Shown here: in pieces, positions 22,329-32,822 of the stretch
Numbering within the stretch: the first letter of the stretch is position 1
Layout: every line of letters starts with the position of its first letter
Origin: Lineus longissimus
Taxonomy: Eukaryota > Nemertea > Pilidiophora > Heteronemertea > Lineidae
Direction: 5' to 3'
NCBI RefSeq assembly: GCF_910592395.1
Contig: NC_088324.1
Span: 7,344,953-7,408,952 of the forward strand
Length of the DNA: 64,000 nt
Notes under the pieces: generated by a model
What the model saw: the letters and a program-made list of their open reading frames with translations, nothing else
Databases searched by the model: none
Told to the model about the DNA's origin: nothing
Program-made: the position numbers and the translations under genes

Positions 22329-22761
22329 GAGACAAGACCACTAATGAATATTCATAGGTTGGGGGGTCGAGGCCTATCAATTAGACGAGTGCATGTTTTT
22401 AACTCTCAAGTACATATTTGGAGAGGTATTGAAAAAATATTTGTTGTGGCAAGTCTGAAATTTAGATTATGTTATTCCGGACAGTCGGGCAAGTAAATGG
22501 TGAAAAATAAACTGGTGATTGACCACAGACATTTTTTGATAATCGACAAATTAGACAGACTTTGATATTTCCACTCTTTTCAGCCAACTGGCAAAAAAAT
22601 CTCAAAACACGTCCCCTTTTACCCAATTAGCAAAATTCGAAATTAATTTTTTCATCAAATAATTTCTTTATATCTGTAGGATTCACAACACCACGCGTTG
22701 CGGTCAAACATTGACAATTTAACTGCTAAAAGGCTTAAAAAATCAATGGTGGTCTTGTCTC
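22329..22761 (+). mobile_element. MITE-1 in H1 unit B, with internal inversion
   Basis: Flanked by ATTC at 22325-22328 and 22762-22765. The terminal parts match the copies at 14458 and 27167, but the middle (22455-22679) is reversed. Confidence 0.9.
22455..22679 (-). other. Inverted 225-bp core of MITE-1
   Basis: Begins CTGAAATTTAG and ends TTATATCTGTAG. In unit C the same 225 bp (27293-27517) begin CTACAGATATAA and end CTAAATTTCAG. The 14-kb copy agrees with unit C, so this unit is the derived state. Confidence 0.88.
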
Positions 22762-22783
22762 ATTCGCCTGGTCGCCATTAAGA

Positions 22784-22791
22784 TGACGTCA
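22784..22791. promoter_or_regulatory. CRE-like TGACGTCA, unit B
   Basis: Same palindrome as in unit A, 18 bp after the right MITE-1 target duplication. Confidence 0.4.
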
Positions 22792-23029
22792 CGAGGTGGA
22801 CCGCTCTCTCGGCTCACTCTACCAAACTTGGTTACATTGCAGCAGGCTGGACGATGTTTAGGAAATCGCCACAATAACGTCATTTTGTTCGAGCATTCCT
22901 GCTACATACATTTGAGTATACCATACAGCCAATGCACGTACGTGCAAGGGACGTCAATACTGGTAGAGCTATGCTAGGATAGTATGTCTGCCTTTGAGAA
23001 TGGTCGGATTGAGAGAATCAAAGGATTAT

Positions 23030-23273
23030 GGCCGGGTCTATTTGGCAAGCCGCTCGCCGAACAGGCATCTTTTTTTGTCCTGTTTGGAGAGCCGCTTGCC
23101 AAACAGCACTAAAAAGCCACCCTGTTCGGCCAGCCGGGCTTGCCAAACAGGTAAAAAATCTACCCTGTTTTGCGAGCTGGAGACTTTACTTTAATATTAA
23201 TGAGTTCGGCTCTCTATTCAGGACAAGAAAAAGTCGCTGTTTGGTAAGCCGGGCTTGCCAAGTAGTCACTTCC
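23030..23273 (+). mobile_element. MITE-2 in H1 unit B (244 bp)
   Basis: Ends GGCCGGGTCTATTTGGCAAG and, in reverse complement, GGAAGTGACTACTTGGCAAG form imperfect inverted repeats. Flanks are AAGGATTAT (left) and ACGGATTAT (right), a 9-bp duplication with one change. The inside repeats a TTGGCAAGCCG / CGGCTTGCCAA palindromic motif several times. A 9-bp duplication fits Mutator-like elements, but the superfamily is not proven. Confidence 0.82.
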
Positions 23274-24857
23274 ACGGATTATAGTGGCAACTCGTGTGAA
23301 ACCTGTCCATAAGCATCAAAAGCAAAAATACGTATTTATCTATACTCTTGCTAAACGTATTTCATCCAGTATTCCTATTTGGGAAAAAACTTGTCGTATA
23401 GTGTGCATCCTATGAAATTATAGAACCACGCTTTCATGGGCACATTGCGTTCGGTCACGTCGAGACAGGGAAGGACTGGGGCTCCGTCTGCAGCCCACAT
23501 CGGCCACATCATAATAAATATGGCGAATCGGCGATCACCTCTCACCTCCTTCTCAGGGCAGTAATATCTAAATACTACTACCCTGATACGTCTGTGTTAC
23601 AAATCCGCGCTGGGTGCAAAAAACGCACTCATTTGGGTGTTCTAATTGGATAATGTATGTACAATGAAAAAAATAAAAAAATGCAAGTACAATGACATTT
23701 TTTTTAAATGCATGCGCACGTCACGTGATTTTAACCCTTTCCTTTCTTTCCTGTTTCAATGTGGCCATGCTTTCTTAATAATGCAGGACAAAATATTTTC
23801 CATGATTGCCGCTGGCACCCTTGGCAAATCTGTACTCCGGGTATAAGGTCACCACGGTCAGAAGGCAGCCTGGGATGTCAATCAATAATGTTGGGGTATC
23901 GGATACGCTGCGTCTACCCTCGACCAAATCCAATTTCGCACTCCTTATCTCATATGCAATGTAAATGGGTTAATGCGAGGCTCCCGGACCATGTACTGAC
24001 ACTGACCGAGTCGAGAAGATCTTCATAAATAACTGGCTTGATATGCCACATTAAAGGCCTACTTCTCTACACATTCATCAAATTTCTTTGTGGCTAAAGT
24101 ATCAAAGAAATAAACAGTGTCGTAGTGCAGTTATTATGCAGGAAAATTCGATGAAAATGGGTATTTACAAAATAGGTGCTTTACGATACTGGACAGTTTT
24201 CAAGAGTGGACATCACGAAAATATGGCCAACACCCATCCTGAGGAAATCAATTATCGCTTTTCCAGCATTGCACGCAAACATTAACCCCCGTTTTCTCAG
24301 GATGTCACCGTCAAGCATTTGAATTAATTGCCGATTTTGAAGACATGTAACATTTTCAAAAAATAATACATAGACACTATTGATATTGTTCGAAGGGAGA
24401 TTGTGCTTACGTTCTAGGAGGTTCTCAGTTTTAAAAAAAATCTATATCGTTCTGTGCGACACAAAAGCTGCTGACAGTTGCATATTTGAGGAGGATATGG
24501 GAAGACCCTGGTGTCTGCTGTTACTGATTTGAATTCGGAAATATCGGTGGTAGGTGGAGAGTATTCACAGAGATTATAATTGTTAGAAATTTCAAGGTTG
24601 ACTTTATTGTAAAACTTATCAGATATTCGAGACTTTGAAGGGCAAATTCACCCCCCCCCCCCCCCCCCACCATCCCCATTTCAGAATGTCCTACATATAT
24701 TTATTATTATTGTCAATATGGGAAGACCTAGGAAGCCAAGACGGACAGAGAAAATCAGTATGTCCCGCACTAGGCCAACAGGCAATGTGAACTCGAACAT
24801 AGAACCATATTATGTTTGAAGAGAACAACACGCTCTTAACATTTATTGGTAAAACAA

Positions 24858-25190
24858 AAAAAAAGTAGAGCCCCATAGCCTAGTGGTTAACACTGCTGGC
24901 TACCACGCAATAGGGCCCGGGTTCGATCCCGGGGAGAACCCAGGATTGTATTTCTGGATGAACCGGCGTGGCTTTCAAGGAACTAAAATTCCTGGCTCTT
25001 CACAATACGTACATTAACGTATGAAATACTCGAGGGTCTGGGAAGGGTGAGACTAAAAGCCGTGGTCCCTTGTACCTGAGTGTCTATGCCAGGGCAAGTA
25101 AAAGATCCTACATAGGTGGACAGTAGCCTATAGTGGACTCCATACCTCCGGCAAAAATCCAATAGGGTTACGACGCCGGTAATGATATGA
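24858..25190 (+). mobile_element. tRNA-derived SINE, unit B only
   Basis: A 333-bp insertion flanked by TAAAACAA (24850-24857 and 25191-25198). The head has pol III boxes: A box TAGCCTAGTGGTTAACACTG at about 24876 and B box GGGTTCGATCCCG near 24919. The body (CCAGGATTGTATTTCTGGAT) is shared with the copy at 54004-54320. Units A and C keep the empty site. Confidence 0.87.
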
Positions 25191-26018
25191 TAAAACAATC
25201 TTGGACCAACTGTGAAATTGGAAAACAGAGAAGTAAAACCAACAATCACCCAGTTCTTGTTTAAAAAAAGAGGAAAACAAGAAATTTTATTTTGATGGTA
25301 AAAACAACTAAAATTTCGCTGTGAAACCATTGCAGAGTGGTAAACAACTTTCTATAAAATCGTTACTTTTACATGCAGGCCCAGGCGGCACAATGGGAAA
25401 AATTATCCAGCCAACCTCTCCACAGAACCATCTTGATTGTGTTGCTTTTTGACCTAGAGGCTTTCGGGATTAGTTGGGCCCTTTTTGACCCCCCCCCCCT
25501 AAGTACCTTCTCCAATGACACTACAAAATGGTCCTGCCACCCGTTGAACCCACAGTCAGCCGGTTTGTTTATTGCCCAACAAAACGGTTCAAACATCTTT
25601 GAAAACGGTTTTCGTCTAAATAAAAAGTAACCAACACTAAATGTAAGAAATCTACTACAAGAATACATGAAGAAGTTCAGAAAAACATATCTACATTTGG
25701 CACAAAAAAGTGCTTTAGATGCGTGGTTCAGCGAAAGTTTTGTCATATTTCGCTGATTAGGTTAACTTTTAATTGAAATATTTTATTCTAGAGCACTTAA
25801 GTAGACTTTCTTTTTTCATATTGTGGTAGTGGGTATATCCGGGAAAGCGTCGGTAAAAAAGTGTTGTATTTTAAGTGATAGGCTTCGAGTAAAAAAGGAT
25901 TTTCTAAAGCTAGTATAGCACAAAATGGTAATCAAATGGCTGCGAGTTAAATGTTAACCCATATGGAACGATTACATAAGTACCTGTTTACTTTTACGTC
26001 GGCACTTGCGGCATAAGA

Positions 26019-26063
26019 ATTGGCAATCGGCCTAATTTAATCATTCAACATTCAACATTTATA
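26019..26063 (+). promoter_or_regulatory. H1 proximal promoter, unit B
   Basis: ATTGG at 26019-26023 and ATTTATA at 26057-26063, at the same distances from the ATG as in unit A. One base differs between the boxes (CCTAATTT instead of CCTAACTT). Confidence 0.5.
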
Positions 26064-26099
26064 CTGACTACGTAGCGACCTACAAATTCTTCCATCATC

Positions 26100-26615
26100 A
26101 TGTCTGCACTAGTGAAGAAAGCTGCCACGTCAAAGAAGCCAGCCGAACATCCCAAGTACAGCGATATGATCGCCGCCGCCATCGACGCACTGAAGGAACG
26201 GAACGGATCATCAAGGCAAGCCATCGTAAAGTACATCGCAGCTAATTTCAAAGTTGGGGACTCCGCTGATGTCCATGTCAAGCTTGCCCTGAAAAGGGGC
26301 GTCGTAGCCGAACAGCTCGTCCAAGTAAAAGGCACCGGAGCCAGTGGAAGCTTCAAGTTGGCCAAGAAGCCGGAGGCGCCCAAGAAAACAGTTGCTAAGA
26401 AACCAGCCGCGAAGCCTGCCGCCAAGAAGCCAGTGAAGAAAACTCCCACCAAAGCCACGAAAAAGCCTGCTGCGAAGAAGGCGGCAACGAAGAAACCAGC
26501 TGCCAAGAAACCAGTTGCCAAGAAACCTGCCGCCAAGAAGACGCCGACCAAGAAACCGGCTGCCAAGAAACCGGCTGCCAAGAAACCAGCTGCAAAGAAA
26601 GTCGCGAAGAAGTAG
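26100..26615 (+). CDS. Histone H1, copy B (171 aa)
   Basis: Same protein as copy A, residue for residue, and I see no nucleotide difference across the 516-bp frame. The upstream non-coding DNA is less alike: at several positions between about 25200 and 25800, B agrees with C against A. Identity confined to the gene, next to such mixed flanks, suggests recent gene conversion or unequal exchange with copy A. Domain layout as for copy A: winged helix about 16-88, PAAKK tail after 89. Confidence 0.96.
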   Translation: MSALVKKAATSKKPAEHPKYSDMIAAAIDALKERNGSSRQAIVKYIAANFKVGDSADVHVKLALKRGVVAEQLVQVKGTGASGSFKLAKKPEAPKKTVAKKPAAKPAAKKPVKKTPTKATKKPAAKKAATKKPAAKKPVAKKPAAKKTPTKKPAAKKPAAKKPAAKKVAKK

Positions 26616-26654
26616 GAAGATTTAGTGCGACTGCAATTAGGATCTGAAACCAAC

Positions 26655-26692
26655 GGCCCTTAAAAGGGCCACCCCAAATATTTTAAAAGAGA
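26655..26692 (+). promoter_or_regulatory. Histone 3' stem-loop and downstream element, copy B
   Basis: Stem-loop at 26655-26670 and purine-rich element at 26685-26692, identical to copy A. Confidence 0.93.
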
Positions 26693-27166
26693 CCATTCGT
26701 CACAATTGCAAAGCTTGTTGAACTGCACTCGATGCGTCAAGTACCTACATGGGCCCGCATTCCCCCAAGACCCCTAATTAGGCCTAATGGCCTCCGAAGA
26801 GGGGTAAAAAAGTTTATGCCATAGAATCAATGCCAACATGAAGGTCATCCAAATGGCTTCGACCATTTTATCATTGCCACAAAAGCATCCGAGATTGGAT
26901 TGGAGCTAGTGGTGAAAAACGATACGTAACGCATCTGATATTTTACATAAATGTCCGTTTAACTACATTTGCCTAGAGTGCACATCACCTCGAAGTCTAT
27001 ATTTCATACCTTCTCGTGCATACGATGATTTGAAGCGAGATGGGTTTTGCCCATTAAACATGATTTTATTATGTTTTCACACTCTAATACAAAATTATAA
27101 CAATGTTCGTTTCGGCCTCGTCACTGTTTTGCATCGTTTGTGGTAATCACTACCAAAACACGATTC

Positions 27167-27598
27167 GAGACAAGACCACTAATGAATATTCATAGGTTGG
27201 GGGGTCGAGGCCTATCAATTAGACGAGTGCATGTTTTTAACTCTCAAGTACATATTTGGAGAGGTATTGAAAAAATATTTGTTGTGGCAAGTCTACAGAT
27301 ATAAAGAAATTATTTGATGAAAAAATTAATTTCGAATTTTGCTAATTGGGTAATAGGGGGCGTGTTTTGAGATTTTTCTGCCAGTTGGCTGAAAAGAGTG
27401 GAAATATCAAAGTCTGTCCAATTTGTCGATTATCAAAAAATGTCTGTGGTCAATCACCAGTTTATTTTTCAATATTTACTTGCCCGACTGTCCGGAATAA
27501 CATAATCTAAATTTCAGATTCACAACACCACGCGTTGCGGTCAAACATTGACAATTTAACTGCTAAAAGGCTTAAAAAATCAATGGTGGTCTTGTCTC
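27167..27598 (+). mobile_element. MITE-1 in H1 unit C
   Basis: 432 bp, flanked by ATTC at 27163-27166 and 27599-27602. The core 27293-27517 is in the same orientation as in the 14-kb copy. Confidence 0.9.
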
Positions 27599-27620
27599 AT
27601 TCGCCTGGTCGCCATTAAGA

Positions 27621-27628
27621 TGACGTCA
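27621..27628. promoter_or_regulatory. CRE-like TGACGTCA, unit C
   Basis: Conserved with units A and B, 18 bp downstream of the MITE-1 target duplication. Confidence 0.4.
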
Positions 27629-27866
27629 CGAGGTGGACCGCTCTCTCGGCTCACTCTACCAAACTTGGTTACATTGCAGCAGGCTGGACGATGTTTAGGA
27701 AATCACCACAATAACGTCATTTTGTTCGAGCATTCCTGCTACATACATTTGAGTATACCATACAGCCAATGCACGTACGTGCAAGGGACGTCAATACTGG
27801 TAGAGCTATGCTAGGATAGTATGTCTGCCTTTGAGAATGGTCGGATTGAGAGAATCAACGGATTAT

Positions 27867-28110
27867 GGCCGGGTCTATTTGGCAAGCCGCTCGCCGAACA
27901 GGGATCTTTTTTTGTCCTGTTTGGAGAGCCGCTTGCCAAACAGCACTAAAAAGCCACCCTGTTCGGCCAGCCGGGCTTGCCAAACAGGTAAAAAATCTAC
28001 CCTGTTTTGCGAGCTGGAGACTTTACTTTAATATTAATGAGTTCGGCTCTCTATTCAGGACAAGAAAAAGTCGCTGTTTGGTAAGCCTGGCTTGCCAAGT
28101 AGTCACTTCC
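27867..28110 (+). mobile_element. MITE-2 in H1 unit C (244 bp)
   Basis: Flanked by perfect 9-bp ACGGATTAT at 27858-27866 and 28111-28119. Nearly identical to the unit B copy. Confidence 0.85.
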
Positions 28111-30502
28111 ACGGATTATAGTGGCAACTCGTGTGAAACCTGTCCATAAGCATCAAAAGCAAAAATACGTATTTATCTATACTCTTGCTAAACGTATTTC
28201 ATCCAGTATTCCTATTTGGGAAAAAACTTGTCGTATAGTGTGCATCCTATGAAATTATAGAACCACGCTTTCATGGGCACATTGCGTTCGGTCACGTCGA
28301 GACAGGGAAGGACTGGGGCTCGGTCTGCAGCCCACATCGGCCACATCATAATAAATATGGCGAATCGGCGATCACCTCTCACCTCCTTCTCAGGGCAGTA
28401 ATATCTAAATACTACTACCCTGATACGTCTGTGTTACAAATCCGCGCTGGGTGCAAAAAACGCACTCATTTGGGTGTTCTAATTGGATAATGTATGTACA
28501 ATGAAAAAAATAAAAAAATGCAAGTACAATGACATTTTTTTAAAATGCATACGCACGTCACGTGATTTTAACCCTTTCCTTTCTTTCCTGTTTCAATGTG
28601 GCCATACTTTCTTAATAATGCAGGACAAAATATTTTCCATGATTGCCGCTGGCACCCTTGGCAAATCTGTACTCCGGGTATAAGGTCACCACGGTCAGAA
28701 GGCAGCCTGGGATGTCAATCAATAATGTTGGGGTATCGGATACGCTGCGTCTACCCTCGACCAAATCCAATTTCGCACTCCTTATCTCATATGCAATGCA
28801 AATGGGTTAATGCGAGGCTCCCGGACCATGTACTGACACTGACCGAGTCGAGAAGATCTTCATAAATAACTGGCTTGATATGCCACATTAAAGGCCTACT
28901 TCTCTACACATTCATCAAATTTCTTTGTGGCTAAAGTATCAAAGAAATAAACAGTGTCGTAGTGCAGTTATTATGCAGGAAAATTCGATGAAAATGGGTA
29001 TTTACAAAATGGGTGCTTTACGATACTGGGCAGTTTTCAAGAGTGGACATCACGAAATATGGCCTACAACCATCCTGAGGAAATCAGGGGTTAAATTATC
29101 GCCTTTCCAGCATTGCACACAAACATTAACCCCCGTTTCCTCAGGATGCCACCGTCAAGCATTTGAATTAATTGCCGATTTTGAAGACATGTAACATTTT
29201 CCAAAAATAATACATAGACACTATTCTTGATATTGTTCGAAGGGAGATTGTGCTTACGTTCTAGGAGGTTCTCAGTTAAAAACAAAATCTATATCGTACT
29301 GTCCGACACAAAAGCTACTGACGGTTGCAGATTTGAGGAGGATATGAGAGGGCCCTGGTGTCTGCTGTTACTGATTTGAATGCGGAAATATCGGTGGTAG
29401 GTGGAGAGTATTCACAGAGATTATGATTGTTTGAAACTTCAAGGTTGAACTAATTGTAAAACTTATCAGATATTCGAGACTTTGAAGGGCAAATTCACCC
29501 CCCCCCCCTCACCATCCCCATGTCAGAATGTCCTATTTATTATTATTGTCAATATGGGAAGACCTAGGAAGCCCAGACGGACAGAGAAAATCAGTATGTC
29601 CCGCACTAGGCCAACAGGCAATGTGAACTCGAACATAGAACCATATTATGTTTGAAGAGAACAACACGCTCTCAACATTTATTAGTAAAACAATCTTGGA
29701 CCAACTGTGAAATTGGAAAACAGAGAAGTAAAACCAACAATCACCCAGTTCTTGTTTAAAAAAAGAGGAAAACAAGAAATGTTATTTTAATGGTAAAAAC
29801 AACTAAAATTTCGCTGTGAAACCGTGGTAAACAACTTTCTATAAAATCGTTACTTTTACATGCAGGCCCAGGCGGCACAATGGGAAAAATTATCCAGCCA
29901 ACCTCTCCACAGAACCATCTTGATTGTTTTCCTTTTTGACCGAGAGGCTTTCGGGATTAGTTTGGCCCTTTTTGACCCCCCCCTAAGTACCCTCTCCAAT
30001 GACACTACAAAATGGTCCTGCCACCCGTTGAACCCACAGTCAGCCGGTTTGTTTATTGCCCAACAAAACGGTTCAAACATCTTTGAAAACAGTTTTCGTC
30101 TAAATAAAAAGTAACCAACACTAAATGTAAGAAATCTACTACAAGAATACATGAAGAAGTTCAGAAAAAAATATCTACATTTGGCACAAAAAAGTGCTTT
30201 AGATGCGTGGTTCAGCGAAAGTTTTGTCATATTTCGCTGATTAGGTTAACTTTTAATTGAAATATTTTATTCTAGAGCACTTAAGTAGACTTTCTTTTTT
30301 CATATTGTGGTAGTGGGTATATCCGGGAAAGCGTCGGTAAAAAAGTGTTGTATTTTAAGTGATAGGCTTCGAGTAAAAAAGGATTTTCTAAAGCTAGTAT
30401 AGCACAAAATGGTAATCAAATGGCTGCGAGTTAAATGTTAACACATATGGAACGATTACATAAGTACCTGTTTACTTTTACGTCGGCACTTGCGGCATAA
30501 GA

Positions 30503-30547
30503 ATTGGCAATCGGCCTAACTTAATCATTCAACATTCAACATTTATA
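30503..30547 (+). promoter_or_regulatory. H1 proximal promoter, unit C
   Basis: ATTGG at 30503-30507 and ATTTATA at 30541-30547. Spacing to the ATG is the same as in the other units. Confidence 0.5.
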
Positions 30548-30583
30548 CTGACTACGTAGCGACCTACAAATTCTTCCATCATC

Positions 30584-31084
30584 ATGTCTGCTCCAGTGAA
30601 GAAAGCTGCCACGTCAAAGAAGCCAGCCGAACATCCCAAGTACAGCGATATGATCGCCGCCGCCATCGACGCACTGAAGGAACGGAACGGATCATCAAGG
30701 CAAGCAATCGTTAAGTACATCGCAGCTAATTTCAGTGTTGGGGACTCCGCTGATGTCCATGTCAAGCTTGCCCTGAAAAGGGGCGTCGTAGCCGAACAGC
30801 TCGTCCAAGTAAAAGGCACCGGAGCCAGTGGAAGCTTCAAGTTGGCCAAGAAGCCGGAGGCGTCCAAGAAAACAGTTGCTAAGAAACCAGCCGCGAAGCC
30901 TGCCGCCAAGAAGCCAGTGAAGAAAACTCCCACCAAAGCCACGAAAAAGCCTGCTGCGAAGAAGGCGGCAACAAAGAAACCAGCTGCCAAGAAACCAGTT
31001 GCCAAGAAACCTGCCGCCAAGAAGACGCCGACCAAGAAACCGACTGCCAAGAAACCAGCTGCCAAGAAAGTCGCGAAGAAGTAG
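30584..31084 (+). CDS. Histone H1, copy C (166 aa)
   Basis: The divergent member of the trio. Relative to A and B it has Leu4 to Pro, Lys51 to Ser in the globular domain, Pro94 to Ser, an Ala to Thr change in the distal tail, and loss of one five-residue PAAKK repeat near the C-terminus, plus silent changes. The winged helix (about 16-88) and two TPTK motifs are kept, and there is no disabling change, so it should be functional. Lys51 lies in the globular domain, where loss of a positive charge could alter DNA contact; that is inference. Same promoter layout and 3' processing signals as its neighbours. Confidence 0.95.
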   Translation: MSAPVKKAATSKKPAEHPKYSDMIAAAIDALKERNGSSRQAIVKYIAANFSVGDSADVHVKLALKRGVVAEQLVQVKGTGASGSFKLAKKPEASKKTVAKKPAAKPAAKKPVKKTPTKATKKPAAKKAATKKPAAKKPVAKKPAAKKTPTKKPTAKKPAAKKVAKK

Positions 31085-31123
31085 GAAGATTTAGTGCGAC
31101 TACAATTAGGATCTGAAACCAAC

Positions 31124-31161
31124 GGCCCTTAAAAGGGCCACCCCAAATATTTTAAAAGAGA
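31124..31161 (+). promoter_or_regulatory. Histone 3' stem-loop and downstream element, copy C
   Basis: Stem-loop at 31124-31139 and AAAAGAGA at 31154-31161, same as the other copies. Confidence 0.93.
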
Positions 31162-31344
31162 CCATTCGTCACAATTGCAAAGCTTGTTGAACTGCACTCT
31201 ATGCAGGTCGAGTGGGGATCGGAAAAATTGCATCAAGTACCTACATGGGCCCGCATTCCCCCCGAGACCCCTAATTAGACCTAATGGCCTCCGAAGAGGG
31301 GTCAAAAAGTTTATGCCATAGAATCAATGCCAACATGAAGGTCA

Positions 31345-31783
31345 ATGAGAGTACATGTCATAGTTTTCGGCCGCCGTGACCCCGCCCCGCCCCAGTGATT
31401 AATGATAAGGCCACACTTTTTTGATAAGTTGGACTACGAAACTTCAGATCCAAAGACCAAGATAGATATTTTCTTCAATCTCAGAACCGTGTGGGGCGGG
31501 AATAAAAATAAATAAATCATCAGCCTCTCCGGAAAATAACCCCCTGCAGATTCGTTATCCAACAAATGTGGCATATAGATATTTTCTATCTAAGCGCTAC
31601 TCTTTGATGAAGATTAAACCACTGTATCTCTTTTATTGTATCTTTACGAACCGAATACTCTAATTTCGAGATCGATAATATCTTATTCTTGAGGGCGAAT
31701 AGTTCTCTCAAAACAACCTTGAAGAATAGAATCGAATCAGCAAACAAAGATTCACCTCAAATGAAATCGATAATAAATTAATG
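31345..31783. other. Spacer between the H1 array and the satellite
   Basis: No gene or repeat recognised; AT-rich. Confidence 0.35.
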
Positions 31784-32822
31784 GCACAGTTGGTGTCAGA
31801 CGTAAGCCCTTCTCATAAATAAGTCAAGGTAGCCAAGATACACCTGTACAGGGTGTACCAAAACAAAGCCAACAAAATCGATACAGGTAGTTTATAAATA
31901 AATAAACCTCACAGTAGGGCACGAAAGTAAGTCATTCTCATACATAAGTGAAATGAGGCGAATGTAAAAGTCAAGCTGGCCAAGAGACACTTATACAGGT
32001 CGTACTAAACCCAAGCTAACATAATTGATTGTTTATAAATAAACGGCAATGTTGGGGACGGAAGTAATCCCTTCTAAGCACGCAAGAAACACTTATACGG
32101 GGTGTACCAAAACAAAGCTATCAAAATTGATCAAAATTAGTTGAATAGGTGAACTGCAAAGTTGGGGACATAAGTAATCCATTTGCGTATATAAGACAAG
32201 GTACACAATATACACTTATACAGAGTGTACCGAAACAAAGTTATCAAAATTGATAAATGAACGGTACAGTTGGAGAAAGAAGTAATCCATTCTCATCAGT
32301 CAAAATCGCCACGAGACACTTAAACAGGGCGTACTAAAACAAATGCATCATCATCAATAGTTTATAAGCTTACATGAAGGCTTAGTCAGGGGCGAGGATG
32401 TATCACAACAAGGCTACCAGAACCATTAGTTCATGCACACATCGTAGTTGGGGATATAAGTAATCTATTCCCATTTGTAACTCAAGGCAGCCACGATACA
32501 CTTATACAGGGTGTTCGCGGAAACAAACCTATCAGAAACACTAATTTTCTCATGAACTGCTCAGTTGGAGACAAAAGTCATCGATTTTCATATGACACTT
32601 AGTCGAGGTAGCCAAGATACATCTATTCAAGCTACAACAAAACAACAAAGCTAATATATCACAATCAATAATTTGTACACAAACTGCACTGCATTCATTC
32701 TCAAACATAAGTCAACGTCGCCAAGAGTCGTGCTTCTCCTTACAGGGCAGGGCGTTCCAATACAAAGTTACACGAATCAATAATTCACACACGAACCGTG
32801 CTCAGCCGGGGATAGGGACTTA
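31784..32822. repeat. Diverged satellite, about 115-bp unit, roughly nine copies
   Basis: Recurring anchors are CAGTTGGGGACAAAAGTAAT (near 31784, 31909, 32044, 32157, 32263, 32443, 32561 and 32799) and, about 60 bp later, CACTTATACAGGGTGTACCA followed by AAACAAAGC (near 31846, 31990, 32088, 32210, 32308, 32502). Spacing is uneven, 105-135 bp, and copies are strongly diverged, so the array is old. The ACAGGGTGTACCAAAA core looks like a Tc1/mariner terminus. Confidence 0.8.

Larger units (their letters stand above)
22013..26845 (+). repeat. Histone H1 tandem unit B (4.8 kb)
   Basis: The longest unit. It carries MITE-1 (with an inverted core), MITE-2 and a SINE, and lacks the hAT-like insert of unit A. 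The length differences from A and C are almost fully explained by these insertions. Confidence 0.92.
26846..31344 (+). repeat. Histone H1 tandem unit C (4.5 kb), last in the array
   Basis: Carries MITE-1 in standard orientation and MITE-2, but no SINE and no hAT-like insert. Homology to the next unit stops at about 31344 (AACATGAAGGTCA followed by unrelated sequence), so the array ends here. It has a private insert of about 24-27 bp after the H1 3' signal, near 31205-31232. Confidence 0.9.

Noticed and set aside
24870-24940. Possible tRNA gene
   Set aside because: A and B boxes are present, but the sequence continues into a SINE body with target duplications and the cloverleaf is imperfect.
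31784-32822. CRISPR-like array of spaced repeats
   Set aside because: Units are diverged along their whole length with no constant repeat and unique spacer pattern, and the genome is eukaryotic.
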